Positions 28,568 through 39,976 of a stretch of DNA of 64,000 bases are shown piece after piece. Every line of letters starts with the position of its first letter. Position 1 is the first letter of the stretch. A model generated the notes under the pieces. The model did not search any database and had not been told where the DNA came from. It was given only the letters and a program-made list of their open reading frames with translations. Origin of the DNA: Pseudomonas sp. Q11 (lineage in GTDB: Bacteria; Pseudomonadota; Gammaproteobacteria; Pseudomonadales; Pseudomonadaceae); the NCBI RefSeq assembly GCF_024494355.1, contig NZ_JAKNQY010000013.1, forward strand, positions 29,621-93,620, read 5' to 3'. Made by a program: the position numbers and the translations under genes.

Positions 28568-28698
28568 GGCCAGTCTCTATTTTATTCGTGGCGGGCGCTT
28601 TCGGCCGCGGGAACAAAACTATGGCGCGGGATCCGCCACCGCGCCAGCGACGTGCGTCCTGTGAATTGCCGGGCATCAGGCCCGCCGATAAAGTGCTC

Positions 28699-28986
28699 TC
28701 AAGGCTGCTCGGGGGGCGGCGCCAGCAACTGGATTTCCTCGATGGTTTCCACTTGTTCGTGAGCGAGGGGCACCCCCGTCAACTCACCGATCAAGCGCCA
28801 ATGCTCGTCGAGCCCGGAGCTGATGGTGGCCATGCGATCAATCATTCGACGACCGGCAGCCTTGGTCACCTCGTCGTCGCTGCGCAACAATTCGAATGAC
28901 ATGGACGTCACCGAAGCGGTCAGGTGAGTCAGGGAGCGTGCTGTCAGCCCCAGTAGTTCCATCAGTTGTTGCTCTTTCGAATCCAT
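28699..28986 (-). CDS. Small conserved hypothetical protein (95 aa)
   Basis: I do not recognise a function. The product starts MDSKEQQLMELLGLTARSLTHL and is predicted mostly helical and amphipathic, with no membrane segment, ending in a Pro-rich tail (LLAPPPEQP). The ATG at 28986 has GGAG seven bases upstream, supporting translation. It sits between the molybdopterin oxidoreductase and argF, where P. aeruginosa also has a small hypothetical gene. Confidence 0.65.
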   Translation of the reverse strand: MDSKEQQLMELLGLTARSLTHLTASVTSMSFELLRSDDEVTKAAGRRMIDRMATISSGLDEHWRLIGELTGVPLAHEQVETIEEIQLLAPPPEQP

Positions 28987-29386
28987 TTCGGGGCTCCGGC
29001 ATGTAAGGCTCATTTATAACCCAGGCCCTGGCATTAGGAAATATTCACGCCCAGCAACCGACCAGCGAAATCACGCAAGACCAGGCCGCAAACCGACCCT
29101 GCGCCATGGCGTGCCCGCCCGGTTTGATTGCCAAGCTGCGCAAGGCCAGTGTACAAATGGGTTGCTGCTGTCAGGAAACCGGCTTCATACACGTCTTCAC
29201 AAGTCTGCTATGACCTCGCTGAAATCCCCTAAAACTGTAGCCCTATTGGTAAGACGCGACATTTCCTTATAAGATCGCGCCTTCCCCTATTTCGTCGCCC
29301 CGTGCGGCTTTTGCCGCAGGTCTCGCCCGTTTTTTCATGAAACAAGGCTTTGAGCATCTGCGATCAGTGACAAAAGGTAGTCAATC
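28987..29386. other. argF upstream region
   Basis: A 400-base gap. The last 140 bases carry the argF promoter, ArgR operator and leader. The first ~250 bases show no convincing gene or known RNA. Confidence 0.5.
29246..29282 (-). promoter_or_regulatory. ArgR operator overlapping the argF promoter
   Basis: On the minus strand a perfect TGTCGC-N8-AA half-site (29261-29246) is preceded, five bases away, by a weaker half-site (29282-29267, AGGCGC-N8-AA). On the plus strand the likely -35 (TTGGTA, 29246-29251 region) and -10 (TATAAG, near 29268) lie inside it, so bound ArgR should repress argF. Confidence 0.7.
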
Positions 29387-30307
29387 ATGAGCGCAAGGCA
29401 CTTTCTCTCCCTGATGGATTTCACGCCCGATGAGTTGCTCGGTGTGATCCGTCGAGGCGTGGAGCTCAAGGACCTGCGTAATCGCGGCGTACTGTTCGAG
29501 CCCCTGAAAAACCGTGTGCTGGGGATGATCTTCGAGAAGTCATCGACCCGCACCCGTATTTCTTTCGAAGCCGGCATGATCCAGCTCGGTGGCCAGGCAA
29601 TTTTCCTGTCGCCCCGCGATACCCAGCTCGGCCGTGGCGAACCGATCGGCGACTGCGCCATCGTCATGTCGAGCATGCTCGATGCGGTGATGATCCGAAC
29701 CTTTGCCCACAGTACCCTGACCGAATTCGCGGCCCATTCCCGCGTGCCGGTGATCAATGGTCTGTCCGATGACTTGCACCCCTGCCAGTTGCTGGCCGAC
29801 ATGCAGACGTTCCTCGAACACCGCGGCTCGATCCAGGGCAAGACCGTGGCTTGGGTCGGTGACGGCAACAACATGTGCAACAGCTATATAGAAGCCGCGA
29901 TCCAGTTCGACTTCCAGCTACGCATCGCCTGCCCGGAAGGCTATGACCCCAGTGCCGAACTGGTGGCCAAGGCCGGGGACCGCGTGACCATCGTCCGTGA
30001 TCCGAAACTGGCCGTGGCCGGCGCACACCTGGTGAGCACTGATGTCTGGACCTCCATGGGCCAGGAAGAAGAAACCGCCAAGCGTCTGAAATTGTTCGCG
30101 CCGCTTCAGGTCAACCGCGCCCTGCTCGATCTGGCGGACGCCGACGTGCTCTTTATGCACTGCCTGCCGGCCCATCGCGGCGAGGAGATCAGCGTCGACC
30201 TGCTGGACGACCCACGCTCCGTGGCTTGGGACCAGGCAGAAAATCGCCTTCACGCCCAAAAGGCCTTGCTCGAGTTTCTTGTCGAGCCGGCGTACCACCA
30301 CGCATGA
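29387..30307 (+). CDS. argF: Ornithine carbamoyltransferase (anabolic)
   Basis: A 306-residue enzyme making citrulline from ornithine and carbamoyl phosphate. The phosphate-binding [10 protein letters not shown] is near residue 47, [11 protein letters not shown] in the middle, and the ornithine-binding [10 protein letters not shown] near residue 260. The length and ArgR-type operator point to the anabolic enzyme rather than catabolic ArcB. It overlaps the following ABC ATPase gene by ATGA. Confidence 0.97.
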   Translation: MSARHFLSLMDFTPDELLGVIRRGVELKDLRNRGVLFEPLKNRVLGMIFEKSSTRTRISFEAGMIQLGGQAIFLSPRDTQLGRGEPIGDCAIVMSSMLDAVMIRTFAHSTLTEFAAHSRVPVINGLSDDLHPCQLLADMQTFLEHRGSIQGKTVAWVGDGNNMCNSYIEAAIQFDFQLRIACPEGYDPSAELVAKAGDRVTIVRDPKLAVAGAHLVSTDVWTSMGQEEETAKRLKLFAPLQVNRALLDLADADVLFMHCLPAHRGEEISVDLLDDPRSVAWDQAENRLHAQKALLEFLVEPAYHHA

Positions 30308-31413
30308 GCCATTCCTTGTTACTGAACCTGCACAACCTGACTTGTGGTTATCAAAACCAGCGGGTCGTCCAGAACCTCAACCTGCACCTCAATGCCGGAG
30401 ATATCGGTTGCCTGCTTGGCTCGTCCGGGTGCGGCAAGACCACGACGCTAAGGGCAATCGCCGGCTTCGAGCCGGTACAGGAAGGCGAGATTCAACTGGC
30501 CGGGGAAACCATTTCCCGCGCCGGTTTCACCCTCGCCCCGGAAAAACGCCGCATCGGCATGGTGTTTCAAGATTACGCGCTGTTCCCCCACCTGAGCGTG
30601 GCCGAGAACATGGCGTTTGGCATTCGCAAGCATCCGAACAAGGATCGCGTGGTCGAGGAACTGCTGGAGCTGGTCAACCTGAAGAGCCTGGGCAAACGCT
30701 TGCCCCATGAACTGTCCGGGGGCCAGCAACAGCGTGTGGCCCTGGCCCGCGCCCTGGCGCCGGAACCGCAGTTGCTGTTGCTCGACGAGCCGTTCTCCAA
30801 CCTTGATGGTGAGCTGAGACGCAAACTCAGCCATGAAGTGCGGGACATTCTCAAGGCCCGTGGCACCAGCGCAATCCTGGTGACCCACGATCAGGAAGAA
30901 GCCTTCGCAGTGAGTGACCATGTCGGGGTGTTCAAGGAAGGTCGGCTGGAGCAGTGGGACACACCGTACAATCTGTACCATGAACCGCTGACGCCATTCG
31001 TTGCCAGCTTCATTGGCCAGGGTTATTTCATTCGCGGCCAGCTCGACAGCCCGGAATCGGTGCAAACCGAGCTGGGTATCCTGCGCGGCAACCGGGCCTA
31101 CACCTGGCCCATCGGTGGCGCGGTGGATGTGCTTCTGCGCCCGGACGATATCGTCTATGCACCGGACAGTGCGCTCACAGGCAGGATTGTCGGCAAGACG
31201 TTCCTGGGGGCTTCAACCCTGTATCGCCTGCAATTACCGACCGGAGCGCAGTTGGAATCGATCTTCCCCAGCCATGCCGACCATCAGGTCGGTGCCGAGG
31301 TCGGCATCCGCGTGGCGGCTGAACACCTGGTGCTGTTCCAGGCGTCAGGGAGCACGGCGGCCCATATCCCTCCCGTGGAAAGCGGCGTGCGGCGCTACAG
31401 TACTGCCAACTAG
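30304..31413 (+). CDS. ABC transporter ATP-binding protein (PotA/FbpC-like)
   Basis: A 369-residue ATPase. Walker A is GSSGCGKTT, the signature [15 protein letters not shown], Walker [15 protein letters not shown], and the switch His in [12 protein letters not shown]-terminal TOBE-like regulatory domain follows from about residue 245. This build is typical of the CUT1/FbpC/PotA class that drives import of iron, polyamines or sugars. No permease or binding protein is adjacent, so the partner is encoded elsewhere and the substrate is unknown. The ATG at 30304 overlaps argF by four bases, tying it to argF transcription. Confidence 0.85.
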   Translation: MSHSLLLNLHNLTCGYQNQRVVQNLNLHLNAGDIGCLLGSSGCGKTTTLRAIAGFEPVQEGEIQLAGETISRAGFTLAPEKRRIGMVFQDYALFPHLSVAENMAFGIRKHPNKDRVVEELLELVNLKSLGKRLPHELSGGQQQRVALARALAPEPQLLLLDEPFSNLDGELRRKLSHEVRDILKARGTSAILVTHDQEEAFAVSDHVGVFKEGRLEQWDTPYNLYHEPLTPFVASFIGQGYFIRGQLDSPESVQTELGILRGNRAYTWPIGGAVDVLLRPDDIVYAPDSALTGRIVGKTFLGASTLYRLQLPTGAQLESIFPSHADHQVGAEVGIRVAAEHLVLFQASGSTAAHIPPVESGVRRYSTAN

Positions 31414-31423
31414 AGAAGCAAGT

Positions 31424-31511
31424 GTGGGAGCGAGCCTGCTCGCGATGGCGTAGGCATATTCAGCATCGATGCAAGCTGAACCAACGCTATCGCGAGCAGG
31501 CTCGCTCCCAC
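31424..31511. repeat. REP doublet (REPIN, subfamily B)
   Basis: Arms GTGGGAGCGAGCCTGCTCGC and GCGAGCAGGCTCGCTCCCAC in inverted order, between the convergent ABC ATPase and PhzF-like genes. Confidence 0.92.
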
Positions 31512-31520
31512 ATTTTGACC

Positions 31521-32330
31521 TCAGAGATTTGAGATGAGGTTACCGGCTCCCCCCAACATCAACGTCCCACTGGCCACCAACGTCGCATTCCCACCAATCT
31601 TCACCCGCTCCCCCTCCAGTCGGCAAAACAGTTCGCCGCCCCTGGCCGAGCACTGAAAAGCCGTCAGCCCCAGCTTGCCCAGGCGCCTGGACCAGTAGGG
31701 AATCAGGCTGCAATGAGTCGAGCCAGTGACCGGGTCTTCATTGATGCCAATCGCCGGGGCGAAATAACGCGAGACAAAATCATGCCGACTTCCCGGCGCA
31801 GTCACGATTGCGCCCGGCCACGGCAGTTTCGCCAAGGCCGCCATGTCCGGCTTGCAATCGAGCACCGCCTGTTCCGACTCCAGCACGACGAACAGTTCGT
31901 TGGAGCTCAACACGTCCACCGCTTCCACACCCAGGGCAGCCTGGACCACCAGGGACGCACCCAACTCGCTGGGGAGGATGGCTGGAAAATCCAGCCATAG
32001 CCGATCACCTTCGCGAGTGACGCTCAACGCCCCGGATCGACAGATAAAGTCCAGTCGCTCGACGGCTTCGTGATAGACCTCGAACAGCACATGGGCGCTG
32101 GCCAAGGTGGCATGCCCGCACAACGGCACCTCGGTGGTGGGCGTGAACCAGCGGATATGCCAATGCTGGCCTTCACGCACCAGAAAAGCCGTTTCAGCCA
32201 GGTTATGTTCGGCGGCGATCCTTTGCATCAAGTCATCGGCCAGCCAGGCGTCGAGCCGATAGACCATCGCCGGATTGCCGCCAAACGGCCGATCACTGAA
32301 CGCATCGACTTGATGAAACGCAAGCTGCAT
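31521..32330 (-). CDS. PhzF-family isomerase-like protein
   Basis: A 269-residue protein of the diaminopimelate-epimerase fold. It has the PhzF N-terminus MQLAFHQVDAFSDRPFGGNPAMV, the active-site Glu in HNLAETAFL, the LCGHATLASAHVL segment, and the C-terminal GINEDPVTGSTHCSLIPYW. PhzF itself acts in phenazine synthesis, but no other phz gene is present and such stand-alone members are common, so a phenazine role is not supported. The ATG at 32330 has AGGAG seven bases upstream. Confidence 0.88.
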   Translation of the reverse strand: MQLAFHQVDAFSDRPFGGNPAMVYRLDAWLADDLMQRIAAEHNLAETAFLVREGQHWHIRWFTPTTEVPLCGHATLASAHVLFEVYHEAVERLDFICRSGALSVTREGDRLWLDFPAILPSELGASLVVQAALGVEAVDVLSSNELFVVLESEQAVLDCKPDMAALAKLPWPGAIVTAPGSRHDFVSRYFAPAIGINEDPVTGSTHCSLIPYWSRRLGKLGLTAFQCSARGGELFCRLEGERVKIGGNATLVASGTLMLGGAGNLISNL

Positions 32331-32490
32331 GGCACTTCTCCTTGTTATTGATGCATGAGCATGAGGTGGCGAGACAGTGTTTTTCCAGTGACAGATCCGA
32401 CGAATTTTCACCCTACAGCCCTGAAGCCCCCGGCAAGCTTAAGCCTTACACCCCTGTGGCGACGGTACTTGTTCCCGCCCACCGCTGGGC

Positions 32491-32961
32491 TCAAGCACGC
32501 CCGATATCCGCAAACGTCGCCCCGGTATGCTCGGCCAACACCGCAGGCGCCAGCTCTACCTCCAACCCCCGCCTTCCTGCACTGACAAAGATGCTGGCAA
32601 ACGGCTGGGCAGAACGGTCGATAAACGTGCGAAGACGTTTTTTCTGCCCCAACGGACTGATGCCGCCGAGCAGATAACCGGTCGAACGCTGGGCGGCCGC
32701 GGGGTCGGCCATCTCGACTTTTTTTACGCCGGCGGCATGGGCCAGGGCTTTCAAATCCAGGCTGCCGGCCACAGGCACCACCGCCACCAACAACTCATTT
32801 TTTTCGCTGGCGGCCAATAACGTCTTGAAGACCTGCGCCGGATCCAGTCCAAGCTTTTCTGCCGCTTCCAAGCCATAGGAGGCTGCCTTGGGATCGTGCT
32901 CATAACTGTGAATGCGATGCTCGGCGCGCACTTTTTTAAGCAGATCCAATGCCGGTGTCAT
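32491..32961 (-). CDS. ybaK: Cys-tRNA(Pro)/Cys-tRNA(Cys) deacylase YbaK
   Basis: A 156-residue YbaK/EbsC-family trans-editing enzyme that removes Cys wrongly attached to tRNA-Pro. Family features: the N-terminal [31 protein letters not shown], the catalytic-region [18 protein letters not shown], and [17 protein letters not shown]. Length normal. ATG at 32961 has AGGAG five bases before it. It lies upstream of glpF on the opposite strand, the same order as in P. aeruginosa. Confidence 0.95.
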   Translation of the reverse strand: MTPALDLLKKVRAEHRIHSYEHDPKAASYGLEAAEKLGLDPAQVFKTLLAASEKNELLVAVVPVAGSLDLKALAHAAGVKKVEMADPAAAQRSTGYLLGGISPLGQKKRLRTFIDRSAQPFASIFVSAGRRGLEVELAPAVLAEHTGATFADIGRA

Positions 32962-33281
32962 GATCACTCCTGAGGAAAATCGAATAAGAGTGGCCGGATT
33001 CTAAGTCATCGTCGGCCAAAAGGCGCTGGAACTGGGCTGCCAACCCCAGTGACGTCGCGTCAGCGAAACAGTCATTCACGCCACGAATAGTTTAAATGTG
33101 ACCAATGGTTCACTTTCGACCTTTGACACCAGCGTTTCTTGTCTATATTTTTTCGAAACTGAAAACACAAACGCAGGTCTCAAACAACACCCCGAGTTCA
33201 GGATGAGGATCCTGCCTCGACGATAAACGCGCGATCGGGCTTTATCGGTCGCGCCAGACAACAACAAAAACCGAGGTTTGA
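32962..33281. promoter_or_regulatory. glpF upstream region, probable promoter and GlpR operators
   Basis: The 320-base gap contains TTGACA (33123-33128) and TATATT (33144-33149) with slightly short spacing, a possible promoter. TTTTTTCGAAACTGAAAA covers and follows the -10 region; its TTTCGAAA core recurs upstream of glpD, so it is a candidate GlpR operator. The assignment is inferred. Confidence 0.45.
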
Positions 33282-35716
<2,435 letters not shown>

Positions 35717-35811
35717 GCCGAAGCTGGGTACGGCGAGGGTGTGAAACTGGTCGGGAGGGGATTCCTGCGGCATCATGGGCAAATTTTGTATGGCAGCCCA
35801 AAGGAAGCCCC

Positions 35812-36567
35812 ATGAATCTGCCTCCCCGTCAGCAGCAAATCCTCGAGCTGGTCCGCGAACGCGGCTATGTCAGCATCGAGGAAATGGCGCAGCTATTCGT
35901 CGTCACCCCGCAAACCATCCGCCGCGACATCAATCAGTTGGCGGAATTGAACCTGCTGCGTCGCTACCACGGCGGCGCCGCCTATGATTCGAGCGTTGAA
36001 AACACTGCCTACGCCATGCGCGCCGATCAGATGCGCGACGAGAAACAGCGCATCGCCGAAGCCATCGCCGCCCAGATTCCCGATCACGCCTCGCTGTTCA
36101 TCAACATCGGCACCACCACCGAATCCATCGCCCGGGCGCTGCTCAACCACAACCATCTGAAGGTCATCACCAACAATCTGCATGTGGCCTCGATCCTCAG
36201 CGCCAAAGACGACTTCGAAGTCTTGATCGCCGGCGGCAACGTCAGGCGTGACGGAGGGGTGGTAGGCCAGGCCAGCGTCGACTTCATCAACCAGTTCAAG
36301 GTCGACTTCGCCCTGGTGGGCATCAGCGGGATCGATGAAGACGGCAGCCTGCTGGACTTCGACTACCAGGAAGTGCGGGTTTCCCAAGCGATCATCGCCA
36401 ACGCCCGGCAAGTGCTGCTGGCGGCGGACTCCAGCAAATTCGGACGCAACGCCATGGTCAGACTGGGGCCGATCAGCCTGATCGATTGCCTGGTGACCGA
36501 CCAGCAACCGGTGCCGGCCCTGGCGCAATTGCTGAGCCAGCACAAGATTCGGCTGGAAGTGGTTTAA
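35812..36567 (+). CDS. glpR: DeoR-family glycerol repressor GlpR
   Basis: A 251-residue DeoR-family repressor. The N-terminal helix-turn-helix is [24 protein letters not shown], followed by [12 protein letters not shown]. The C-terminal sugar-phosphate sensor domain has [14 protein letters not shown] and [19 protein letters not shown]. It represses glp genes until glycerol-3-phosphate binds. It lies between glpK and glpD as in other pseudomonads. Confidence 0.96.
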   Translation: MNLPPRQQQILELVRERGYVSIEEMAQLFVVTPQTIRRDINQLAELNLLRRYHGGAAYDSSVENTAYAMRADQMRDEKQRIAEAIAAQIPDHASLFINIGTTTESIARALLNHNHLKVITNNLHVASILSAKDDFEVLIAGGNVRRDGGVVGQASVDFINQFKVDFALVGISGIDEDGSLLDFDYQEVRVSQAIIANARQVLLAADSSKFGRNAMVRLGPISLIDCLVTDQQPVPALAQLLSQHKIRLEVV

Positions 36568-36599
36568 CGCCTTTCCCAATACCCTGTGGCAAGGCCGCT

Positions 36600-36685
36600 G
36601 TGGGAGCAAGGCTTGCCCGCGAAACAGGCGACACGGTTTCTCCATGAAACGAGGCGCCTGTTTCGCGAGCAAGCTTTGCTCCCAC
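36600..36685. repeat. REP doublet (REPIN, subfamily A)
   Basis: Left arm GTGGGAGCAAGGCTTGCCCG, right arm CGAGCAAGCTTTGCTCCCAC, interior with GAGGCGCCTGTTTCGCG, between glpR and the glpD promoter. Confidence 0.9.
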
Positions 36686-36827
36686 AAATCCCTTCGCCAC
36701 CAATACCTCCCTGTCGGCTTCATCTCTCTTCGTGTTCGAAAATTTTCCTTTCAGCTTCCTTTGATCAGTATTTTCAATCGAAGACGGCTGGCTGTTGCGG
36801 TGTTTATGGGCTAGTATTTTCGCAAAT

Positions 36828-36841
36828 GAACATTAATGTTC
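36828..36841. promoter_or_regulatory. Palindrome upstream of glpD, candidate GlpR operator
   Basis: GAACATTAATGTTC is a perfect 14-base palindrome ending 39 bases before the glpD start. It is followed by CGAATTC and then AATTTCGAAA, which shares TTTCGAAA with the glpF upstream region. The half ATGTTCG resembles the E. coli GlpR half-site. Confidence 0.5.
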
Positions 36842-36880
36842 GAATTCAAAAATTTCGAAAAAAGAGCCCGAGGCCAGCCG

Positions 36881-38419
36881 ATGCCCACTTCTACCTTGCC
36901 TACGCCCCCTCTCGCAGAGGTTTACGACGTCGCCGTCATTGGCGGTGGTATTAACGGCGTGGGGATTGCCGCGGACGCTGCGGGGCGCGGTCTTTCGGTG
37001 TTCCTTTGCGAAAAGGACGACCTGGCCAGCCATACCTCGTCGGCCAGCAGCAAGCTGATCCATGGCGGCCTGCGCTACCTCGAGCATTACGAATTCCGCC
37101 TGGTGCGCGAAGCGCTGGCCGAGCGCGAAGTGCTGTTGACCAAGGCTCCGCACATCGTCAAGCAGATGCGCTTCGTATTGCCCCACCGCCCGCACTTGCG
37201 CCCCGCCTGGATGATTCGCGCCGGCCTGTTCCTCTACGATCACCTGGGCAAGCGCGAGCAGCTTGCCGGTTCCAAAAGCCTGAAATTCGGTGCCGACAGC
37301 GCGCTGAAAAGTGAAATCACCAAAGGTTTCGAATATTCCGACTGCTGGGTCGACGATGCGCGCCTGGTGGTGCTCAATGCCATGGCCGCCCGGGAAAAAG
37401 GCGCCCATGTCCACACTCGTACACGCTGCGTGAACGCCCGCCGCAGTAAAGGCTTGTGGCATTTGCATCTGGAACGCGCCGACGGCAGTCTGTTTTCGAT
37501 CCGTGCCAAGGCACTGGTGAATGCTGCCGGTCCCTGGGTTGCCAAGTTCATTCGCGACGACCTGAAGCTGGAATCGCCTTATGGCATTCGTCTGATCCAG
37601 GGCAGCCACCTGATCGTGCCGAAACTCTACGAAGGCGAGCACGCGCACATTCTTCAAAACGAAGACCAGCGCATCGTCTTCACCATTCCGTATCTGAACC
37701 GGTTCACCTTGATCGGTACGACCGACCGCGAATACACCGGCGACCCGGCCAAAGTGGCGATCACCGAAGGCGAAACCGATTATTTGCTCAAAGTGGTCAA
37801 CGCTCACTTCAAGAAGCAGATCAGCCGCGACGAAATCCTGCACAGCTATTCCGGCGTGCGTCCGTTGTGCAACGACGAATCCGACAATCCCTCGGCCGTC
37901 ACCCGGGATTACACCCTGGCGCTCTCGGGCAGTGGCGAAGAGGCCCCGCTGCTGTCGGTGTTCGGCGGCAAACTGACGACCTACCGCAAACTGGCCGAAT
38001 CGGCCATGGCGCAATTGGCGCCGTATTTTACTCAAATGCGCCCGAGCTGGACTGCGGTAGCCACCCTCCCCGGCGGCGAAAACATGAGCACCCCGCAAGC
38101 GCTGTGCTCGGCCATTCGCGACAAATTCGACTGGGTACCGACCGAGCTCGCCCGCCGCTGGGCCACCACCTACGGCAGCCGCACCTGGCGCATGCTTGAA
38201 GGCGTGCACAGCCTCGGTGACATGGGCGAACACATCGGTGCTGGCCTCTACACCCGGGAAGTCGACTACTTGTGCAGCGATGAATGGGCCATCGATGCCC
38301 AGGACATCCTGTGGCGCCGCAGCAAGCTGGGCTTGTTCACCACCGAGGCCGAACAGCAAAAGCTGCAGCAATACCTGGACAAGGTGGAGCACAACCGTCG
38401 CAAGATCGAAGCGGCCTGA
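36881..38419 (+). CDS. glpD: Aerobic glycerol-3-phosphate dehydrogenase
   Basis: A 512-residue FAD enzyme that oxidises glycerol-3-phosphate to dihydroxyacetone phosphate at the inner membrane and passes electrons to ubiquinone. The FAD-binding VAVIGGGINGVGIAADAAGRGL is at the N-terminus, then SSASSKLIHGGLRYLEHYEF, and FTIPYLNRFTLIGTTD in the middle. The ATG at 36881 has GAGG seven bases upstream. Own terminator follows. Confidence 0.98.
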   Translation: MPTSTLPTPPLAEVYDVAVIGGGINGVGIAADAAGRGLSVFLCEKDDLASHTSSASSKLIHGGLRYLEHYEFRLVREALAEREVLLTKAPHIVKQMRFVLPHRPHLRPAWMIRAGLFLYDHLGKREQLAGSKSLKFGADSALKSEITKGFEYSDCWVDDARLVVLNAMAAREKGAHVHTRTRCVNARRSKGLWHLHLERADGSLFSIRAKALVNAAGPWVAKFIRDDLKLESPYGIRLIQGSHLIVPKLYEGEHAHILQNEDQRIVFTIPYLNRFTLIGTTDREYTGDPAKVAITEGETDYLLKVVNAHFKKQISRDEILHSYSGVRPLCNDESDNPSAVTRDYTLALSGSGEEAPLLSVFGGKLTTYRKLAESAMAQLAPYFTQMRPSWTAVATLPGGENMSTPQALCSAIRDKFDWVPTELARRWATTYGSRTWRMLEGVHSLGDMGEHIGAGLYTREVDYLCSDEWAIDAQDILWRRSKLGLFTTEAEQQKLQQYLDKVEHNRRKIEAA

Positions 38420-38439
38420 ACGATAGCCTGCTAAACCCG

Positions 38440-38471
38440 AAGCCCCTGAATCCAGCGATTCAGGGGCTTTT
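38440..38471 (+). terminator. Intrinsic terminator of glpD
   Basis: Stem AAGCCCCTGAAT / ATTCAGGGGCTT with loop CCAGCG, then a short T-run. Confidence 0.88.
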
Positions 38472-38498
38472 GCTATCTGGACCTTCCGCTGACCCCAT

Positions 38499-38585
38499 GT
38501 GGGAGCGAGCCTGCTCGCGATGAGGCCATAGGACTCCACATCAACGGGTCTGACATACCGCTATCGCGAGCAGGCTCGCTCCCAC
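38499..38585. repeat. REP doublet (REPIN, subfamily B)
   Basis: Arms GTGGGAGCGAGCCTGCTCGC and GCGAGCAGGCTCGCTCCCAC, just after the glpD terminator and upstream of the aat control region. Confidence 0.92.
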
Positions 38586-38613
38586 AGTGGATTGGTGTTA
38601 GGCCCTAGAGCCA

Positions 38614-38658
38614 TTCGGTTTTCCGAACACAACCCGCCAGTCAATTCGGCAAACCGGA
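38614..38658 (+). promoter_or_regulatory. Two AauR operator boxes
   Basis: TTCGGTTTTCCGAA (38614-38627) matches the recalled AauR inverted repeat TTCGG-N4-CCGAA perfectly; TTCGGCAAACCGGA (38645-38658) has one mismatch. Their centres are 31 bases apart, three helical turns, and they lie about 75-120 bases before the sigma54 promoter, a proper enhancer position. Confidence 0.75.
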
Positions 38659-38733
38659 TAAACAGCCTGTCGAAAACATCAAACAAAACATTAATTACCT
38701 TTAAAAACATAAAGTTAATGACAGTCGACTGGC

Positions 38734-38750
38734 CTGGCACGACTCATGCT
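38734..38750 (+). promoter_or_regulatory. sigma54 promoter of aatJ
   Basis: CTGGCACGACTCATGCT matches the -24/-12 consensus YTGGCACGRNNNTTGCW with one mismatch (ATGC for TTGC). It lies about 120 bases before the aatJ start and downstream of the AauR boxes. Confidence 0.75.
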
Positions 38751-38868
38751 CTACACTCCTTCGAGACGAAATACCTGCATGCCAACACAACAGGAGCTGC
38801 CAGGTACTTCGAAGCACTCAGGGCCGACGAACCGGCTGAATAAGAAAAACAATGTCGAGGAAATATCG

Positions 38869-39783
38869 ATGCGCATCGTTCCCCATCTCCTGGGCGCAGC
38901 CATTGCTGCCGCTCTGATCAGCACTCCGGTTTTCGCCGCCGAACTGACCGGCACGCTGAAAAAGATCAAAGAGTCCGGCGTCATTACGCTCGGGCATCGC
39001 GACGCTTCCATTCCGTTTTCCTACATCGCCGACGCGTCCGGCAAACCGGTCGGCTACTCCCACGACATTCAGTTGAAAGTCGTCGAAGCCCTGAAAAAAG
39101 AGCTGGACGTGCCGAACCTGCAGGTCAAGTACAACCTGGTTACCTCGCAAACCCGTATCCCGCTGGTGCAAAACGGCACCGTGGACCTGGAATGCGGTTC
39201 CACCACCAACAACGTCGAGCGTCAGCAACAGGTTGACTTCTCCGTGGGCATCTTCGAGATCGGCACCAAGCTGCTGGCCAAGAAAGATTCCAAGTACAAG
39301 GATTTCGACGACCTCAAAGGCAAGAACGTCGTGACCACCGCCGGCACCACGTCCGAGCGCATCCTCAAGTCCATGAACGCTGACAAGCAAATGGGCATGA
39401 ACGTGATCTCGGCCAAGGACCATGGCGAATCGTTCAACATGCTCGAAGGCGGCCGCGCCGTTGCCTTCATGATGGACGACGCCTTGCTGGCCGGTGAAAT
39501 GGCCAAGGCCAAGAAACCCGCCGACTGGGCCGTGACCGGCACTCCGCAGTCCTTCGAAATCTACGGTTGCATGATGCGCAAGGGTGACGAGCCGTTCAAA
39601 AAGGCTGTCGATGACGCCATCAAGGCCACCTACGCTTCTGGCGAAATCAACAAGATCTACGAAAAATGGTTCATGCAGCCAATCCCGCCAAAAGGCCTGA
39701 ACCTGAACTTCCCGATGAGCGAAGAGCTCAAGAAGCTGATCGCCGAACCGACCGACAAAGCGGCCGACGAAAAGAAATCCTGA
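38869..39783 (+). CDS. aatJ: Glutamate/aspartate ABC transporter binding protein AatJ
   Basis: A 304-residue periplasmic solute-binding protein of the polar amino acid family. The signal peptide runs to about residue 23 (IAAALISTPVFA), followed by the mature ELTGTLKKIKESGVITLGHRD. Ligand-site features include SIPFSYIAD and DLECGSTTNNVERQ, typical of acidic amino acid binders. The ATG at 38869 has GAGG eight bases upstream; the longer frame to 38746 is not needed. It starts the aatJ-aatQ-aatM-aatP operon that feeds Glu and Asp uptake. Confidence 0.93.
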   Translation: MRIVPHLLGAAIAAALISTPVFAAELTGTLKKIKESGVITLGHRDASIPFSYIADASGKPVGYSHDIQLKVVEALKKELDVPNLQVKYNLVTSQTRIPLVQNGTVDLECGSTTNNVERQQQVDFSVGIFEIGTKLLAKKDSKYKDFDDLKGKNVVTTAGTTSERILKSMNADKQMGMNVISAKDHGESFNMLEGGRAVAFMMDDALLAGEMAKAKKPADWAVTGTPQSFEIYGCMMRKGDEPFKKAVDDAIKATYASGEINKIYEKWFMQPIPPKGLNLNFPMSEELKKLIAEPTDKAADEKKS

Positions 39784-39799
39784 TTTCTGACTAACCTTG

Positions 39800-39832
39800 T
39801 CCCCTGAAGGTGCTTTTGCGCTTTCAGGGGAT
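39800..39832 (+). terminator. Intercistronic hairpin aatJ/aatQ
   Basis: Stem TCCCCTGAA / TTCAGGGGA with a GTGCTTTTGCGCT-type loop, without a T-run. It probably stabilises aatJ mRNA or partly terminates, giving more binding protein than permease. Confidence 0.6.
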
Positions 39833-39976
39833 GGTCACTCCCTGCTGGCATATCTGGAAACACTCGAACCGGTGGCTGTCGAGCCGATCGCGTGTGCCTG
39901 CCCCTCAAGGGTCAGGTGGGAATGGAGTTTCCCCAGGCGGGTATTTGCATATCGATCGATCTGAGGGGAGACCCTA

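Noticed and set aside
30304..31413. Complete iron or polyamine ABC importer
   Set aside because: Only the ATPase is present; no permease or binding protein adjoins it.
31521..32330. Phenazine biosynthesis locus
   Set aside because: Only a PhzF-like protein is present; no phzA-E or phzG, and stand-alone PhzF homologues are common.
36833..38539. 568-codon open frame antisense to glpD
   Set aside because: Mirrors glpD and has no recognisable domain; high-GC antisense artefact.
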